From: JBCCFW01 sp039029535
GTDB lineage: Bacteria > Acidobacteriota > JBCCFW01
Length of the DNA: 30,305 nt
Assembly (NCBI GenBank): GCA_039029535.1
Contig: JBCCFW010000089.1
Span: 1 to 30,305 of the forward strand
Direction: 5' to 3'
Shown: piece after piece, positions 17,312-26,321 of the stretch
How positions within the stretch are numbered: position 1 is the stretch's first letter
How the letters are laid out: every line of letters begins with the position of its first letter
Made by a program: the position numbers and the translations under genes
The notes under the pieces: model-generated
Databases searched by the model: none
What the model saw: only the letters and a program-made list of their open reading frames with translations
What the model was told of the DNA's origin: nothing

Positions 17312-17333
17312 GCCACCTTTAGAAATCGGTGGC
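17312..17333. promoter_or_regulatory. Inverted repeat upstream of the hydrolase gene
   Basis: GCCACC (17312-17317) and GGTGGC (17328-17333) flank an AT-rich 10-nt centre, TTTAGAAATC, which stands out in GC-rich DNA. A TTGACT lies at 17291-17296. The spacing to TTTAGA is 21 bp, too long for a standard promoter. It may be an operator or a hairpin for the gene starting at 17395. Confidence 0.3.
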
Positions 17334-17394
17334 GCGTGAGGGGCAACCGAGCTCGTCCGCGGCTTGCCGACGGATGAAGGTCATGGGAGGAGAC

Positions 17395-20259
17395 GTGAAG
17401 CGATCGTGGTCGCGTGCGTGCTGGGCAGTGCTCGTCTCGAGCGGTCTCGTGGCAGTCGGCTCTCCGGCATCGAGCGAGGCACGTCCCGGAGCGAGGTCCG
17501 AGCGCTCCTTGCGTCGGATGGCCGTGGCGACCGAACGAGTGACGGGAGAGCCTCCGTCGATCTTCCTGCGCTGGGAAGGTCAGGTTGACGGCCTCACGCC
17601 GGTGGTCTTCGAGAACCGCAACGACGACGACGCTGACGGCATCCCCGACTACGCCGACGCAGAGGTCGTGGGCGAGCGCAACCTGCGACGGTTGGAGGTC
17701 CGCTTCGAGGACTTGGACTCCGTGCCGACCGGGCTCATCTCGTTCCACTACCACGGCCCGCTCGAGGCGCCGGTCACCACCGACGGCGAGGCCCACGGCC
17801 GGGGCCTGAAGAGCTACTGGTCGCAGCGCGTGGGTCGACTGCGACTGTGGAACGTCGTCGATCCGGAGTCCCTGCCGAGCGTGGCCTACCTGGTGCCCAA
17901 CCAGGAGTACCCGCTGTCGGAGTTCTCCTTCGTCTCGACGGGGAAGGGCGTGGCGCTGAGTGTCTGGATCGAGGGGGTGAACGCTTCGCTCGACGAACCG
18001 GCCGTGGTGACGGTCACCGTCGAGGTGAATGACGAGCACGCGCGGACGGATGTCGGCTACGCGCTGTTGTCGGGAAATCTCGCCGTCAACAACAGCAACC
18101 GGCACCACGCGCAGGACAGCTCGGTGCTCGGTGAGCTCCCGCCACTGCCCGAGCTTCCCGACGACGAGGACCCGGACCCCGATCCCTGCGATTCGGCTCC
18201 CGATCCCGACTGCTGTCGGGCTCTCGAGGATTGGGACGGGCAGTGCCCGGTCCCCGAAGCCTGTGCCTTGGACCCCTTGCTGGTCTGTCTTTGCTGCTTC
18301 GAGTGCTGCTTCACGGGAGGCTGTGACGCGTCCTGCGATGGCTGCTGTCCGAACTTCGCGCCCACGGCGAGCTTCCTGGACGAGCCGCCCTTGCGGGCGG
18401 GCATCCCCGACGCTGCGGTGGCGCTCGACCGTGGCGCGGACGGCGAGCGCGATGGTCACGACGAGGCGCTCGAGGATCAGGGCGCCGGCTTCGAGTTCTG
18501 GTGGGACGCGAGCTCGGACGAGCTCTTGCCCAAGATCGACGAGATGGCAATCGAGGACGTCGCGCCGATGTTGGTCGAGCGTCCGATCGACTCGCCCTGT
18601 GCGTTCTCGGTGCGCGTCGAGGGCGTGCCGACGGGGGCGCGTCTCTTCCTCTACACCTTTCCGGCGTCGGTGCCGCAGGAGACCTTGCAGGCCAAGCCGC
18701 TCTCGCTCTACTCGGATCGCACGATGACCACGCGCCTGCGCGACGTCGGTGCGACGACGAGCTTCCTGGCCTTCGACTCGGAGACGAGCGAGCAGGTCTT
18801 GCCGTTGGGGTCGGCCGTCTCGCAGCTCCACTGGTTCCGGCTCCGCGTCGAGGAGGACTTGCCGAGCGAGCTGCCGCTGCGCCTTCAGCTCGTGGCGACC
18901 TGTGGAGAGCGGGACGAGGTCGTCGATGAGGTGCTGGTGACCTTCCGACGGCCCCGCGAGTTCTACTGGCTCGGCTCGTGCTGGACCAAGGCGCGGGGCG
19001 CGCTGCCCGAGCGCTCGCTCGTGCCCTTCCCGGCGGGAGACATCAGCCTGCCCGGGTATCCGCTCGACGCGGACATGGATGGCCTGCCGCAGTACGACTG
19101 GGCGTCGCTGCGAGGGGAGAGGGACTTCTACCCGGACTTCGAGCGGGTGAGCGGACGGCGGGATCCCGACAAGCGTCAGCATCTCGTCTTCGTCCACGGC
19201 TACAACGTCGGGCTCGACGCGGCGGAGGAGGCCTACGACCGTCTTCAGAAGCGCTTCTACTGGCTCGGCTACCGGGGCAACTTCATCGGCCTCACCTGGC
19301 CGGGCAATCCGGGGCGCATCCTCGAGGAGCGGCCGGTCTTCGCCGACTACGACAACGCCAACGACCGGGCGCTGCGTTGCTCACGGGCGGTCTGGCGCTT
19401 CCTGAAGTTGAAGATGGCCGGGCAGTGGGGTTGTCAGGCTGAGCAAGTCGATGTCTTCGCTCACTCGCTCGGGAACCTCGTGGTCTGGGACGCCTTCCGC
19501 CTCCACGTTCACGACGAGCTGGCGACGGTCGTCGGGGCGGTGGGTGTCGAGCCCATCGCTCGCAACTCGTACCACATCGAGCCGGCGGTCTGGGAGGACG
19601 TGTTTCGGGCGCCGGGTCCGATCAACTACGAGGCGCGTGTCATGGCGCCGGGCGGTCCGCTGGAGCAGGACCCGGAGTTCTACCCGGTGGACCAGGTGAA
19701 CGCGCACACGTGGTCGGCGTGGTTCCGCCAGCCGGGCTTGGGAGCGGACCGGGCGATCGGTGGTCGCTACATCCACTGCTACAACGCGACCGACAACGCT
19801 CTCATCGGGATGATTGCCAATGACTGGTTCCGGCACAACGCGTCGTTGCCGGCAGTCGAGGCCTGGCTCGATCCGTTCTTCGTCACCGTGCTCGAATCAC
19901 TCTTCTCGCTGCTCGTCGACCCGAGCATTCCTCAGGCTCACTACTTCCGCGAAGAGGTTGGCGCTCGTCGAAGAGGCTTGGTGGAGCCAGGCCTTCATCG
20001 GACGCCGAGCCTCATTCAGAATGGCTACCGCAAGGAAGAGTACTTCCCGTGGCGGATCTCGGAGCCGATAGGTCTCGTGAGGAATCCCGTGGCTTTCTAC
20101 AGCCTGGATGCCCGCTTGCCAGATGAGGATGATGTCGGATGGGCGAAGTTCGCCCACAGCGATCACCAAGCTGCGCCGTATGATCAAGTCTTCGAGTGGT
20201 ATCGGGAGTTCTTGATGCCCATGGAAGATGGTGTCGACCTGCCGATCGGGGTGGAATGA
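17395..20259 (+). CDS. Large exported alpha/beta hydrolase with a Cys-rich insert
   Basis: The protein is 954 aa from GTG 17395, chosen because a GGGAGG lies 4 nt upstream and it opens directly into a signal peptide (KRSWSRACWAVLVSS...ASSEA). ATGs at 17374 and 17383 are alternatives. The N-terminal half is beta-rich and includes a TSP3-like calcium site (DDDADGIPDYAD). Residues 265-318 are extraordinarily Cys-rich (14 Cys in 54 residues). A second calcium-type motif (PLDADMDGLPQYD) precedes an alpha/beta hydrolase domain with the oxyanion region VFVHGYN (H601-N604) and nucleophile elbow VFAHSLGN (S691), as in DUF900-type or lipase-like hydrolases. A C-terminal Asp (YNATDNAL) and a later His could complete a triad. 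It is probably a secreted esterase or lipase. G+C drops to about 53-62 % over the last ~120 codons. The stop overlaps the next ATG (ATGA). Confidence 0.75.
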   Translation: MKRSWSRACWAVLVSSGLVAVGSPASSEARPGARSERSLRRMAVATERVTGEPPSIFLRWEGQVDGLTPVVFENRNDDDADGIPDYADAEVVGERNLRRLEVRFEDLDSVPTGLISFHYHGPLEAPVTTDGEAHGRGLKSYWSQRVGRLRLWNVVDPESLPSVAYLVPNQEYPLSEFSFVSTGKGVALSVWIEGVNASLDEPAVVTVTVEVNDEHARTDVGYALLSGNLAVNNSNRHHAQDSSVLGELPPLPELPDDEDPDPDPCDSAPDPDCCRALEDWDGQCPVPEACALDPLLVCLCCFECCFTGGCDASCDGCCPNFAPTASFLDEPPLRAGIPDAAVALDRGADGERDGHDEALEDQGAGFEFWWDASSDELLPKIDEMAIEDVAPMLVERPIDSPCAFSVRVEGVPTGARLFLYTFPASVPQETLQAKPLSLYSDRTMTTRLRDVGATTSFLAFDSETSEQVLPLGSAVSQLHWFRLRVEEDLPSELPLRLQLVATCGERDEVVDEVLVTFRRPREFYWLGSCWTKARGALPERSLVPFPAGDISLPGYPLDADMDGLPQYDWASLRGERDFYPDFERVSGRRDPDKRQHLVFVHGYNVGLDAAEEAYDRLQKRFYWLGYRGNFIGLTWPGNPGRILEERPVFADYDNANDRALRCSRAVWRFLKLKMAGQWGCQAEQVDVFAHSLGNLVVWDAFRLHVHDELATVVGAVGVEPIARNSYHIEPAVWEDVFRAPGPINYEARVMAPGGPLEQDPEFYPVDQVNAHTWSAWFRQPGLGADRAIGGRYIHCYNATDNALIGMIANDWFRHNASLPAVEAWLDPFFVTVLESLFSLLVDPSIPQAHYFREEVGARRRGLVEPGLHRTPSLIQNGYRKEEYFPWRISEPIGLVRNPVAFYSLDARLPDEDDVGWAKFAHSDHQAAPYDQVFEWYREFLMPMEDGVDLPIGVE

Positions 20260-21248
20260 AGATGATGAAGTTAGCGGCCTTGACCGTGGTTGCCGGGGTT
20301 GTCGTTGGTCTCGCCCAGTGGACGCGTCTCAGTCAGGAAGAGGCGGCGAAGCTGGCGAGCGAATCCGACGATCCACTTCACGCTGCGGCCGTACTCCATC
20401 ACGGGATGATGCCCGTGGCCGACTTCGTGGTGAGCGGAGTCGTGGTCGACGGGCAAGGCAAGCCCCTAGGGGGCGTGAGCGTCAGCGCGCGAACGCCCGA
20501 CCTCAGGGAGCTGAAGGAGCCCGATGCGGGAAAGCTCTGGCCACCAGTCGTCCTCCAAGAGCTCGTCACGAATGCGGAGGGCCGGTTCGCGGTCGAGGGC
20601 AACGAACTCCTTTACTTCGACCTTCGCTTCGAGAAGGACGGTTACTTCAACCGCCACTTCAGTTGGAAGTCGACGGACTTTGGAGATCGGGGCCCGGTCA
20701 AGATCGACCAACATCGGGTCGTGATGACGGCGTGGCCCTCCCTGCCTCCGCGCGTCGAGATCAAGAAGGCCGGCGCTTGGGATCGGCTACGTGGGCCTTC
20801 CGAACGCCGCTGCTACCAAGTCGACACTGAGGGGCGAGGCGTGTGGCAAGACGACGAGTGCGCCAAGCTGCACAATGCTTGCTTGCTCACGATGAGCTTG
20901 CGCTTGCGGGATGAGCAGGCGGGTGAGGCGTCTGGCAATGCGCCCGAGGCCGTGCTCGAAGTCGATGGGGCTGAGCGTTGCGGCATCCAGCTCGCTTCGT
21001 ACGTCGAGGGGCTGCCGCGGCGCTACCAGTTCTTGACTCCACCAAGCGATGGTTACGGCCAGCAGGTGATGACCCCCTGGAGCGCTCCGGATGGGATCAC
21101 CTGCTTCTTCCGCTCCGCATCCGATGACTACGGCTACTTCAGGCTCCTCACTGACGACTGGGGGGAGTTCCCAGTGAAGTTCCACTGGAGCCACCGCTAC
21201 GCGCCTGGCGGCGAGCAGAGCCTGTACGGGTACGGTGATCGCGACTGA
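20256..21248 (+). CDS. Signal-anchored protein with carboxypeptidase-regulatory-like domain
   Basis: The 330-aa product starts at the ATG inside the hydrolase stop codon (ATGA), with GGGGTGG just upstream. Residues 1-22 are a signal peptide or anchor (MKMMKLAALTVVAGVVVGLA). Residues about 45-120 form a carboxypeptidase-regulatory-like beta sandwich: FVVSGVVVDGQGKPLGGVSV, a SARTP segment, TNAEGRFAVEG and RFEKDGYF. The rest (about 150-330) is unrecognised, with pairs of Cys (CYQVD, DDECAKLHNACLLT, RCGIQL, CFFRSAS) likely to form disulfides outside the cytoplasm. A paralog follows immediately. Codon use is less GC-rich than in the housekeeping block. Coupling to the hydrolase suggests a partner, chaperone or inhibitor role; this is inference. 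Confidence 0.75.
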   Translation: MKMMKLAALTVVAGVVVGLAQWTRLSQEEAAKLASESDDPLHAAAVLHHGMMPVADFVVSGVVVDGQGKPLGGVSVSARTPDLRELKEPDAGKLWPPVVLQELVTNAEGRFAVEGNELLYFDLRFEKDGYFNRHFSWKSTDFGDRGPVKIDQHRVVMTAWPSLPPRVEIKKAGAWDRLRGPSERRCYQVDTEGRGVWQDDECAKLHNACLLTMSLRLRDEQAGEASGNAPEAVLEVDGAERCGIQLASYVEGLPRRYQFLTPPSDGYGQQVMTPWSAPDGITCFFRSASDDYGYFRLLTDDWGEFPVKFHWSHRYAPGGEQSLYGYGDRD

Positions 21249-21255
21249 GGAGGGC

Positions 21256-22292
21256 ATGTCATCAGGACGCGGCCGGTGGGGTCGTTGGCTTCTCGTCCTG
21301 ATCGCTTGCATCTCTGGGTGGGATTGTCGCCGTCAAGTGGGTGCGAACGACAGAAGCTGGGCTCGCTGAAGCTGTTGATGCCCCTGCAAGCGAGGGCCCG
21401 GGCTCTCTTCAGGCAGCAGCTAACGCCTACCACGCCATGGGGCCAGTCACTGACTTCACGATCAGCGGCGTCGTGATCGACTCAGACGGGAAGCCCCTTG
21501 CTGGGGCAACCGTCACCGGCACCACGCCCGATCCCCGACAGTTCAAGCAACCGGACTCGTGGGAGTCCTGGCCGCCGGTCGTGCTCGACCAGGTCGTGAC
21601 GGGGTCCGATGGTCGCTACGAAGTCGAAGGCAAGGAGCTGATCTACTTCTTCGTTCGCTTCGAGAAGGAGGGCTACTTCTCGCAGGAGCCGAGCTACAAG
21701 GCGACAGACTTCTGGGGCAAGCCGGCCGCACGCGTGTCGAATCAGCGGATGCGCCTGGTGAAAGCGACCCGACTTGCCCCCGCCCGTGGTGGTCAAGAAG
21801 GGAGGCGAGTGGCGTCGGATTCGAGAGCTGGGCAAGCCTCACTGCTTCTTGGTCGACACTGAGGGGTCGGGTTTCGTCGAAGATGCGGAATGTGCCGTTC
21901 AGCCTGGGACGTGCCTGTTCGTCATCACGGCCGAGATGCCCGAGGGGTACGTGATTGAGAACCCGAGGAGAGGCCTCCTGCTGCCCGTTCTTCATCTCGA
22001 GCTCAGGGGCGATGGGGAGTGCGGACTTCAGCTCGCCACGTGGGTCGAGGGACTGCCCTGGAAGTATCGCTTCCTCGAGGCCCCCAGCACGGGCTACACG
22101 CAGGCGGTGGAGGTCCAGGCGAAGGAGCAAGGGGCAGTCGTCTGCTACTTCCGCTCCGCTTCCGGCGACCATGGTTGGGTCAGCACGGACATCGTCAGCC
22201 GAGACGGGCTCCCGATGAAGCACGGCTTCAGCTACCTGTACGCTCCTGATGGTGGCAGGAGCCTCCGCTCGCATCGACAGACCTACCCCTGA
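21256..22292 (+). pseudogene. Frameshifted tandem paralog of the preceding gene
   Basis: An ATG at 21256 with a strong GAGGAGG ribosome-binding site, 7 nt after the previous stop, opens a signal anchor (WGRWLLVLIAC) that soon runs out of frame. The homologous sequence continues one base later in the next frame (GGIVAVKWVRTTEAG, then FTISGVVIDSDGKPLAGATV, GSDGRYEVEG, RFEKEGYF). It shifts by one more base near 21770 (…KATR / LPPPVVVKKGGEW) and then runs to the stop at 22292 with CFLVDTEGSG, GTCLFVIT, ECGLQLATWVEGLP and CYFRSASGDHGW, all paralleling the upstream copy. Two +1 shifts with otherwise intact, conserved sequence mean either recent inactivation or assembly indels. Without them the protein would be about 345 aa, close to the 330 aa of its neighbour. 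Confidence 0.7.
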
Positions 22293-22354
22293 GTCTCGTT
22301 GCGTTGGGCTAGACATCACCCACCCCTTCGTGTCGCAATGAGGGCGGAGCCCTC

Positions 22355-24472
22355 ATGCCGCGACTCCCCGCCGGCGCCGGTCTCGCCGTCGCCGCCGTCC
22401 TCACTTCGAGCCTGCAACCCGCTCCCGGCCCGCTCGCGGCCGGGCTCGGACTGACCTGCGCGCTCGCCCTGGTCGCCGCCGCTCTCGGCGCGGGAGCTGG
22501 GCTCCGTCAGTCCTGGCCGACCTGGCTCGCCGCCCTCGCCACCGCCGGCTCCCTCGAGCGGCTGGTCCCCGATCTCGGCGGCCTGCTGCTCCCGGCCGTG
22601 GCCGTCGCCGTCGGCGTCGTCCTGCCCACCCGCGTGCTCGTCCCGCTCTTGCTGGTCGTCCTCGGACAGGAGCTCGTCGCCGGACTCCTCACCGAGACCC
22701 TCGTCCCGCACCGGCTGCTCCTGCTGCCCATCGTGGCCGCCGCCGCGGCGCTCCTCGCCAGGGGAGACAGGCAGGCCCGCCGACGGCTCACCGACGACCT
22801 CGCCGAGCTCCAGGAGGTCGGCACGGGCTCGACGGGCCGGACCGAGAGCCCCGACGAGCCCGACGTCTCCTCCGAAGACCCGTCGCCCGACTCCGGCACC
22901 ACGGCTTCGCCGGGTCGACGGGCCGCGCCCCCGGCCCCCGTCGACCTGTCCGAGGTGCTCGACGAGGCTGGCCTGCTCGAGCTCGTGCGACGCGCCCTGC
23001 GTGCCGAGAGCTGCGTGCTTTGGGAGCGTCGTCTCGAGCCGCCGGGCTACAGCATCGCCGGTCACGCTACCGTCGCCGAGGAGTTCGACGCGCTCGTGAC
23101 CGCGCCGCTGGGGCACGGTCTCATCGCCTGGGCCGCCAAGCACGACGGACCCTTCCGCATCAGCAACCCCGGCCCGCAGCTCCGGCAGCTCCCCAAGACC
23201 TCCCGCTACTTCGAGCCGGCTTCCTTCCTCGCGCTGCCGCTCGTCGATCCGGGGGCACCCACCGCCGATCAGGAGCTCGGCGCGCCGGCCCTGCTCTGCG
23301 TGGACTCGCCCCTGCCGCGGGCCTTCGGTGACGAGGCGCCCGAGCTCCTTGGCCTCCACGCCACCGAGCTGCTCGCGCGACGTGCCCTCGGCCGCGAGCT
23401 CGCCCGTCTCCGTCATGAACAGCGGGCCTTCGAGGGGCTCGAACCGGCAGGGGAGCGGCTGATCATCGCCGAGGGGCTCCCGGCCACCGCCTCGGCCCTG
23501 CTGGCCGCCGCCCGCGACCTCGGCGGCGCCACCGCCGGCGCCGTGCTCTGGGACGACCGCCGCCTGCCCGCCAGCGTCGAGGGCCTCGAAGGCGAGGCGG
23601 CGTCCGCCGAGCGGGCCGGTCCCGTCCTCCTCGCGACCGCCGGTCTCGACCTGCCGGAAGGCCACCGCCTGCTTCCAGAGGAGGAGAGCTGGGCCCGCTG
23701 GTCGGGGCGGAACCCCGAGCAGACCGTCAGCTTGCCCGCCCACGGGCCCGACCGCGGCCTGCCGCGGGTCGCTCGGGGCGACGGCCTGGACGCCTCCTAC
23801 AGCTTCGTGGGGCTGCCCCTCGGCGCCGTGGCAGGTGAGAGCGCTCCCGGCGCGCTGGCCCTGGCGTGGACCGAGCGTCGTCCGCCGAGCCCCGCCGTGC
23901 TCTCGGCCCTCGCCGTGCTCGGTGAGCTCGGAGGGGCCGTCATGGAGCGCGAGGAGGTCCGGCTCAGGCTCGACGCCGCTCGCCGCATCGACGGGCTGAC
24001 CGGCCTGCCCACGAGAACGAGCTTCCTCGAGCGAGGAGGCGACGCCGTCGACGACGCCCGGCGAGACGGCTCACGGCTCTCCCTGGCCATCTTCGACCTC
24101 GACCGCGCCGGTCGTCTCGCCCAGGAGCAGGGTCCCGCCGTCTTGGACGACGTCCTCGAGGCGCTGGGACGCCTGCTGCTCTCGGCCCTGCCCGGTCACG
24201 CCGAGCTGCATCGCACGGGGGCCGACGAGCTGGCCGCGCTGCTGCCTGGAGCCTCGCGGGAGGGCGTGCTGGTCGCCGCCCGACGAGCCTGCGCCGCCGT
24301 GGCTCAGGGGACGCTGGCGACGCGACGGGTGACGGTCTCGGCCGGCGTCGCCACCCTGGAGCCCGGCGAGTCCTGGGAGCAGCTCCTCGCCCGAGGAGAG
24401 GAAGCCCTCCAGCTCGCACGCGGCTTCGGTCAGGGCAAGGTCGTGGACGCGCCCCGACCGGAGCGCGACTGA
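22355..24472 (+). CDS. Membrane protein with GAF-like domains and a variant GGDEF domain
   Basis: The product is 705 aa. Residues about 1-135 are four to six hydrophobic helices rich in Ala, Leu and Val. A Pro/Ser/Glu-rich linker follows. Residues about 195-345 look like a GAF sensor (AESCVLWERR, LGHGLIAWAAKHDGPFRI, FLALPLVDP), and about 365-535 like a second, weaker GAF region. The C-terminal ~160 residues start with the diguanylate-cyclase opening DGLTGLPTRTSFLERG and contain LAIFDLDRAGRLAQEQG and VTVSAGVATL, but the signature is GADEL (622-626) instead of GGDEF. No RxxD inhibitory site precedes it. It may make c-di-GMP weakly or only sense it. ATG 22355 has a GGAG ribosome-binding site. 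It converges on the TPR gene with a 9-nt gap. Confidence 0.8.
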   Translation: MPRLPAGAGLAVAAVLTSSLQPAPGPLAAGLGLTCALALVAAALGAGAGLRQSWPTWLAALATAGSLERLVPDLGGLLLPAVAVAVGVVLPTRVLVPLLLVVLGQELVAGLLTETLVPHRLLLLPIVAAAAALLARGDRQARRRLTDDLAELQEVGTGSTGRTESPDEPDVSSEDPSPDSGTTASPGRRAAPPAPVDLSEVLDEAGLLELVRRALRAESCVLWERRLEPPGYSIAGHATVAEEFDALVTAPLGHGLIAWAAKHDGPFRISNPGPQLRQLPKTSRYFEPASFLALPLVDPGAPTADQELGAPALLCVDSPLPRAFGDEAPELLGLHATELLARRALGRELARLRHEQRAFEGLEPAGERLIIAEGLPATASALLAAARDLGGATAGAVLWDDRRLPASVEGLEGEAASAERAGPVLLATAGLDLPEGHRLLPEEESWARWSGRNPEQTVSLPAHGPDRGLPRVARGDGLDASYSFVGLPLGAVAGESAPGALALAWTERRPPSPAVLSALAVLGELGGAVMEREEVRLRLDAARRIDGLTGLPTRTSFLERGGDAVDDARRDGSRLSLAIFDLDRAGRLAQEQGPAVLDDVLEALGRLLLSALPGHAELHRTGADELAALLPGASREGVLVAARRACAAVAQGTLATRRVTVSAGVATLEPGESWEQLLARGEEALQLARGFGQGKVVDAPRPERD

Positions 24473-24481
24473 GGCGAGGTC

Positions 24482-26068
24482 CTACTCGAGCTGACCATGG
24501 AGGAGCCACTCCTCGACGGTGTCGGTCTCCACCCCGAGGGTCTCGAGATGCTCGCGGGCCGCCTTGAGGGAGGCGCCCGTGTCACGACAGATGAGGAGAC
24601 GCTGCTTCCAGGCGCCGATGGCCATCTCGCGGATGTCGCCGGCCTGGTCCTCGGGGGCGTTCTCGAGCAGGCGCTCGAAGAGGTGGCCGAGGTTGTTGGC
24701 CGCCTGACGGTTGTGCGGGTCGAGGAGCAACGCGCGACGGTAGTGGTCGGCAGCGGCCAGTCCGTCGCCGAGAGCGTCGTGGGCGATGCCGAGCTGGTTC
24801 TGGACGTTGCTGTCGTCGGGGGCCAGCTCGGCCGCGCGCTCGCAGTGCTCGAGCTGCTCGGAGTACTCCTTGCGCCAGTGGGCGAGCTCGCCGAGGCCGA
24901 GGTGGGCGAGGTGATCGTCGGGCTCGATCTCGAGGGCGTCGTCGAAGTGACGCTTGGCGCTCTCGTACTCCTTGCGGTCGAAGCACACGTAGCCGAGCCG
25001 CACGCGAGGGTTGGAGTACTCGGGGTCCTTCTCGATGGCCTTGCGATAGCAAGCCTCGGCGGCCTCAGCGTTGCCGTCGCGCTCGTGGGTGACGCCGAGG
25101 TAGTGGTGGGCAGCTGCGAAGTTCTCGTCGAGGGCGAGGGCGCGCTCGAAGAGCTCGGCGGCCTCCTCGAGACGACCCTGCATGAGCCGGATGAGGCCGA
25201 GGTACTGCTGGGCGTCGGCCTCGGCGGAAGCGTCGGGGTCGAGGGAGAGGACGAGCTTCGCCTGGGCTGCTGCTTCGGTGAAGCGCTCGACCTGGATGAG
25301 GGCGTCGGCGAGCTGGAAGTAGGCGGGGAAGAAGCGGGGGTTCACCGAGAGGATGCGGGCGTAGCACTGCAACGCCATGGGGAAGCTGGTCTCGTCTTCC
25401 AGGTAGAGGCTGCCGAGGGACTCCAGCGCGAAGAAGTAGCCGTCCTCGATGCGCAGGGCTCGTTGGAAGTAGCGGATGGCCTGGTCGCGGGCGCCGAGAC
25501 GCGAGTAGCAGTGGCCGAGCCAGTGCAGCGCTCGGAAGTTGTCGCCGTCTTGCTCGACGGCCTTGATGCCTTCCTCGACCGCGGCGTCGAGGTCGCCGAC
25601 GGTGAAGGCGAGGTAGGCGAGGACCTCGTGGGAGCGACCGTCTTCCGGGTCGAGGGAGAGCGCGCGCTTGCAGGCCTCGCGGGCCTCGTCGTCGTCTTCG
25701 AGGTGGTAATGGATGAGGCCGAGCGTGCGGTGGTACCAGGCCGCGCCGCCGCACTCGTCGGCGAGCTCCTCGAGACGGGCGAGGAGGGGCTCCATCGTGC
25801 CGATCTCGGCGGTGGCGATGACCAGCTCGTACCAGGCGCCTTCGTGATCGGGGTCGAGGGTGAGGAGCTCTTCGCAGGTGGCGAGCGCCTGCTCCGGCAT
25901 GGAGCGGGCGTTGTAGGCCTGGGCCAGGGCGCGAAGGACCTCGGGGGCCTCCGGCGTGCTGTTCTTGAGGGCGAGGAGGTTGGCCACGCGGGCGTCGTGG
26001 AGCAAGACGAGATCTCCAGAAGAGGACCGGCGGAATCCTAACTCGGTTCCCTCGTCGTGTCCGGTCAT
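24482..26068 (-). CDS. Tetratricopeptide-repeat protein
   Basis: The 528-aa protein is built almost entirely of TPR units (about a dozen 34-residue helix pairs, residues about 35-480). Examples are ALAQAYNARSMPEQALATCE, LGLIHYHLEDDDEAREACKR, LGHCYSRLGARDQAIRYFQR, YLGVTHERDGNAEAAEACYR and LGIAHDALGDGLAAADHYRR, each with the W/LG-Y-A-P pattern. There is no signal peptide or membrane helix, so it is probably a cytoplasmic scaffold. The last ~50 residues (QRLLICRDTGASLKAAREHL and onward) are non-repeat. The ATG at 26066-26068 is used; no ribosome-binding site is evident. Its partner is unknown. Confidence 0.9.
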   Translation of the reverse strand: MTGHDEGTELGFRRSSSGDLVLLHDARVANLLALKNSTPEAPEVLRALAQAYNARSMPEQALATCEELLTLDPDHEGAWYELVIATAEIGTMEPLLARLEELADECGGAAWYHRTLGLIHYHLEDDDEAREACKRALSLDPEDGRSHEVLAYLAFTVGDLDAAVEEGIKAVEQDGDNFRALHWLGHCYSRLGARDQAIRYFQRALRIEDGYFFALESLGSLYLEDETSFPMALQCYARILSVNPRFFPAYFQLADALIQVERFTEAAAQAKLVLSLDPDASAEADAQQYLGLIRLMQGRLEEAAELFERALALDENFAAAHHYLGVTHERDGNAEAAEACYRKAIEKDPEYSNPRVRLGYVCFDRKEYESAKRHFDDALEIEPDDHLAHLGLGELAHWRKEYSEQLEHCERAAELAPDDSNVQNQLGIAHDALGDGLAAADHYRRALLLDPHNRQAANNLGHLFERLLENAPEDQAGDIREMAIGAWKQRLLICRDTGASLKAAREHLETLGVETDTVEEWLLHGQLE

Positions 26069-26173
26069 CGCGAAGGGAAAACGGGCCCGGCAGGGGAGTG
26101 ACCCGCGCCCCGCAGTGTCCGTCGCGAGTGGCCGGAGACGCTAGCCGAGAAGGGGCGAGCGTAGCCGCGAGGG

Positions 26174-26321
26174 CCGCGGCTCCTTCCGGTTACAACCGGG
26201 GAATGAGAGCCCGCGGCTCCTTCCGGTTGGAACCAAGGAATGAGAGCCCGCGGCTCCTTCCGGTTGGAACCAAGGAATGAGAGCCCGCGGCTCCTTCCGG
26301 TTGGAACCAAGGAATGAGGGC
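26174..26321. repeat. Four abutting copies of a 37-bp direct repeat
   Basis: Units begin with CCGCGGCTCCTTCCGGTT at 26174, 26211, 26248 and 26285, exactly 37 bp apart with no spacers. Each contains a palindromic core. It is CCGGTT-AC-AACCGG in copy 1 and GGTT-GG-AACC, with flanking TTCC and GGAA, in copies 2-4, so each unit can form a small hairpin. The first copy differs at the loop and at two stem bases; copies 2 and 3 look identical and copy 4 differs only at its end. The unit length is not a multiple of 3, so it is not coding. Confidence 0.85.

Noticed and set aside
24497..26041. 514-aa plus-strand frame
   Set aside because: It is antisense to the TPR gene and consists of Val/Gly/Glu low-complexity sequence.
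26174..26321. CRISPR array
   Set aside because: The 37-bp units abut directly with no spacers, and no cas gene is in the window.
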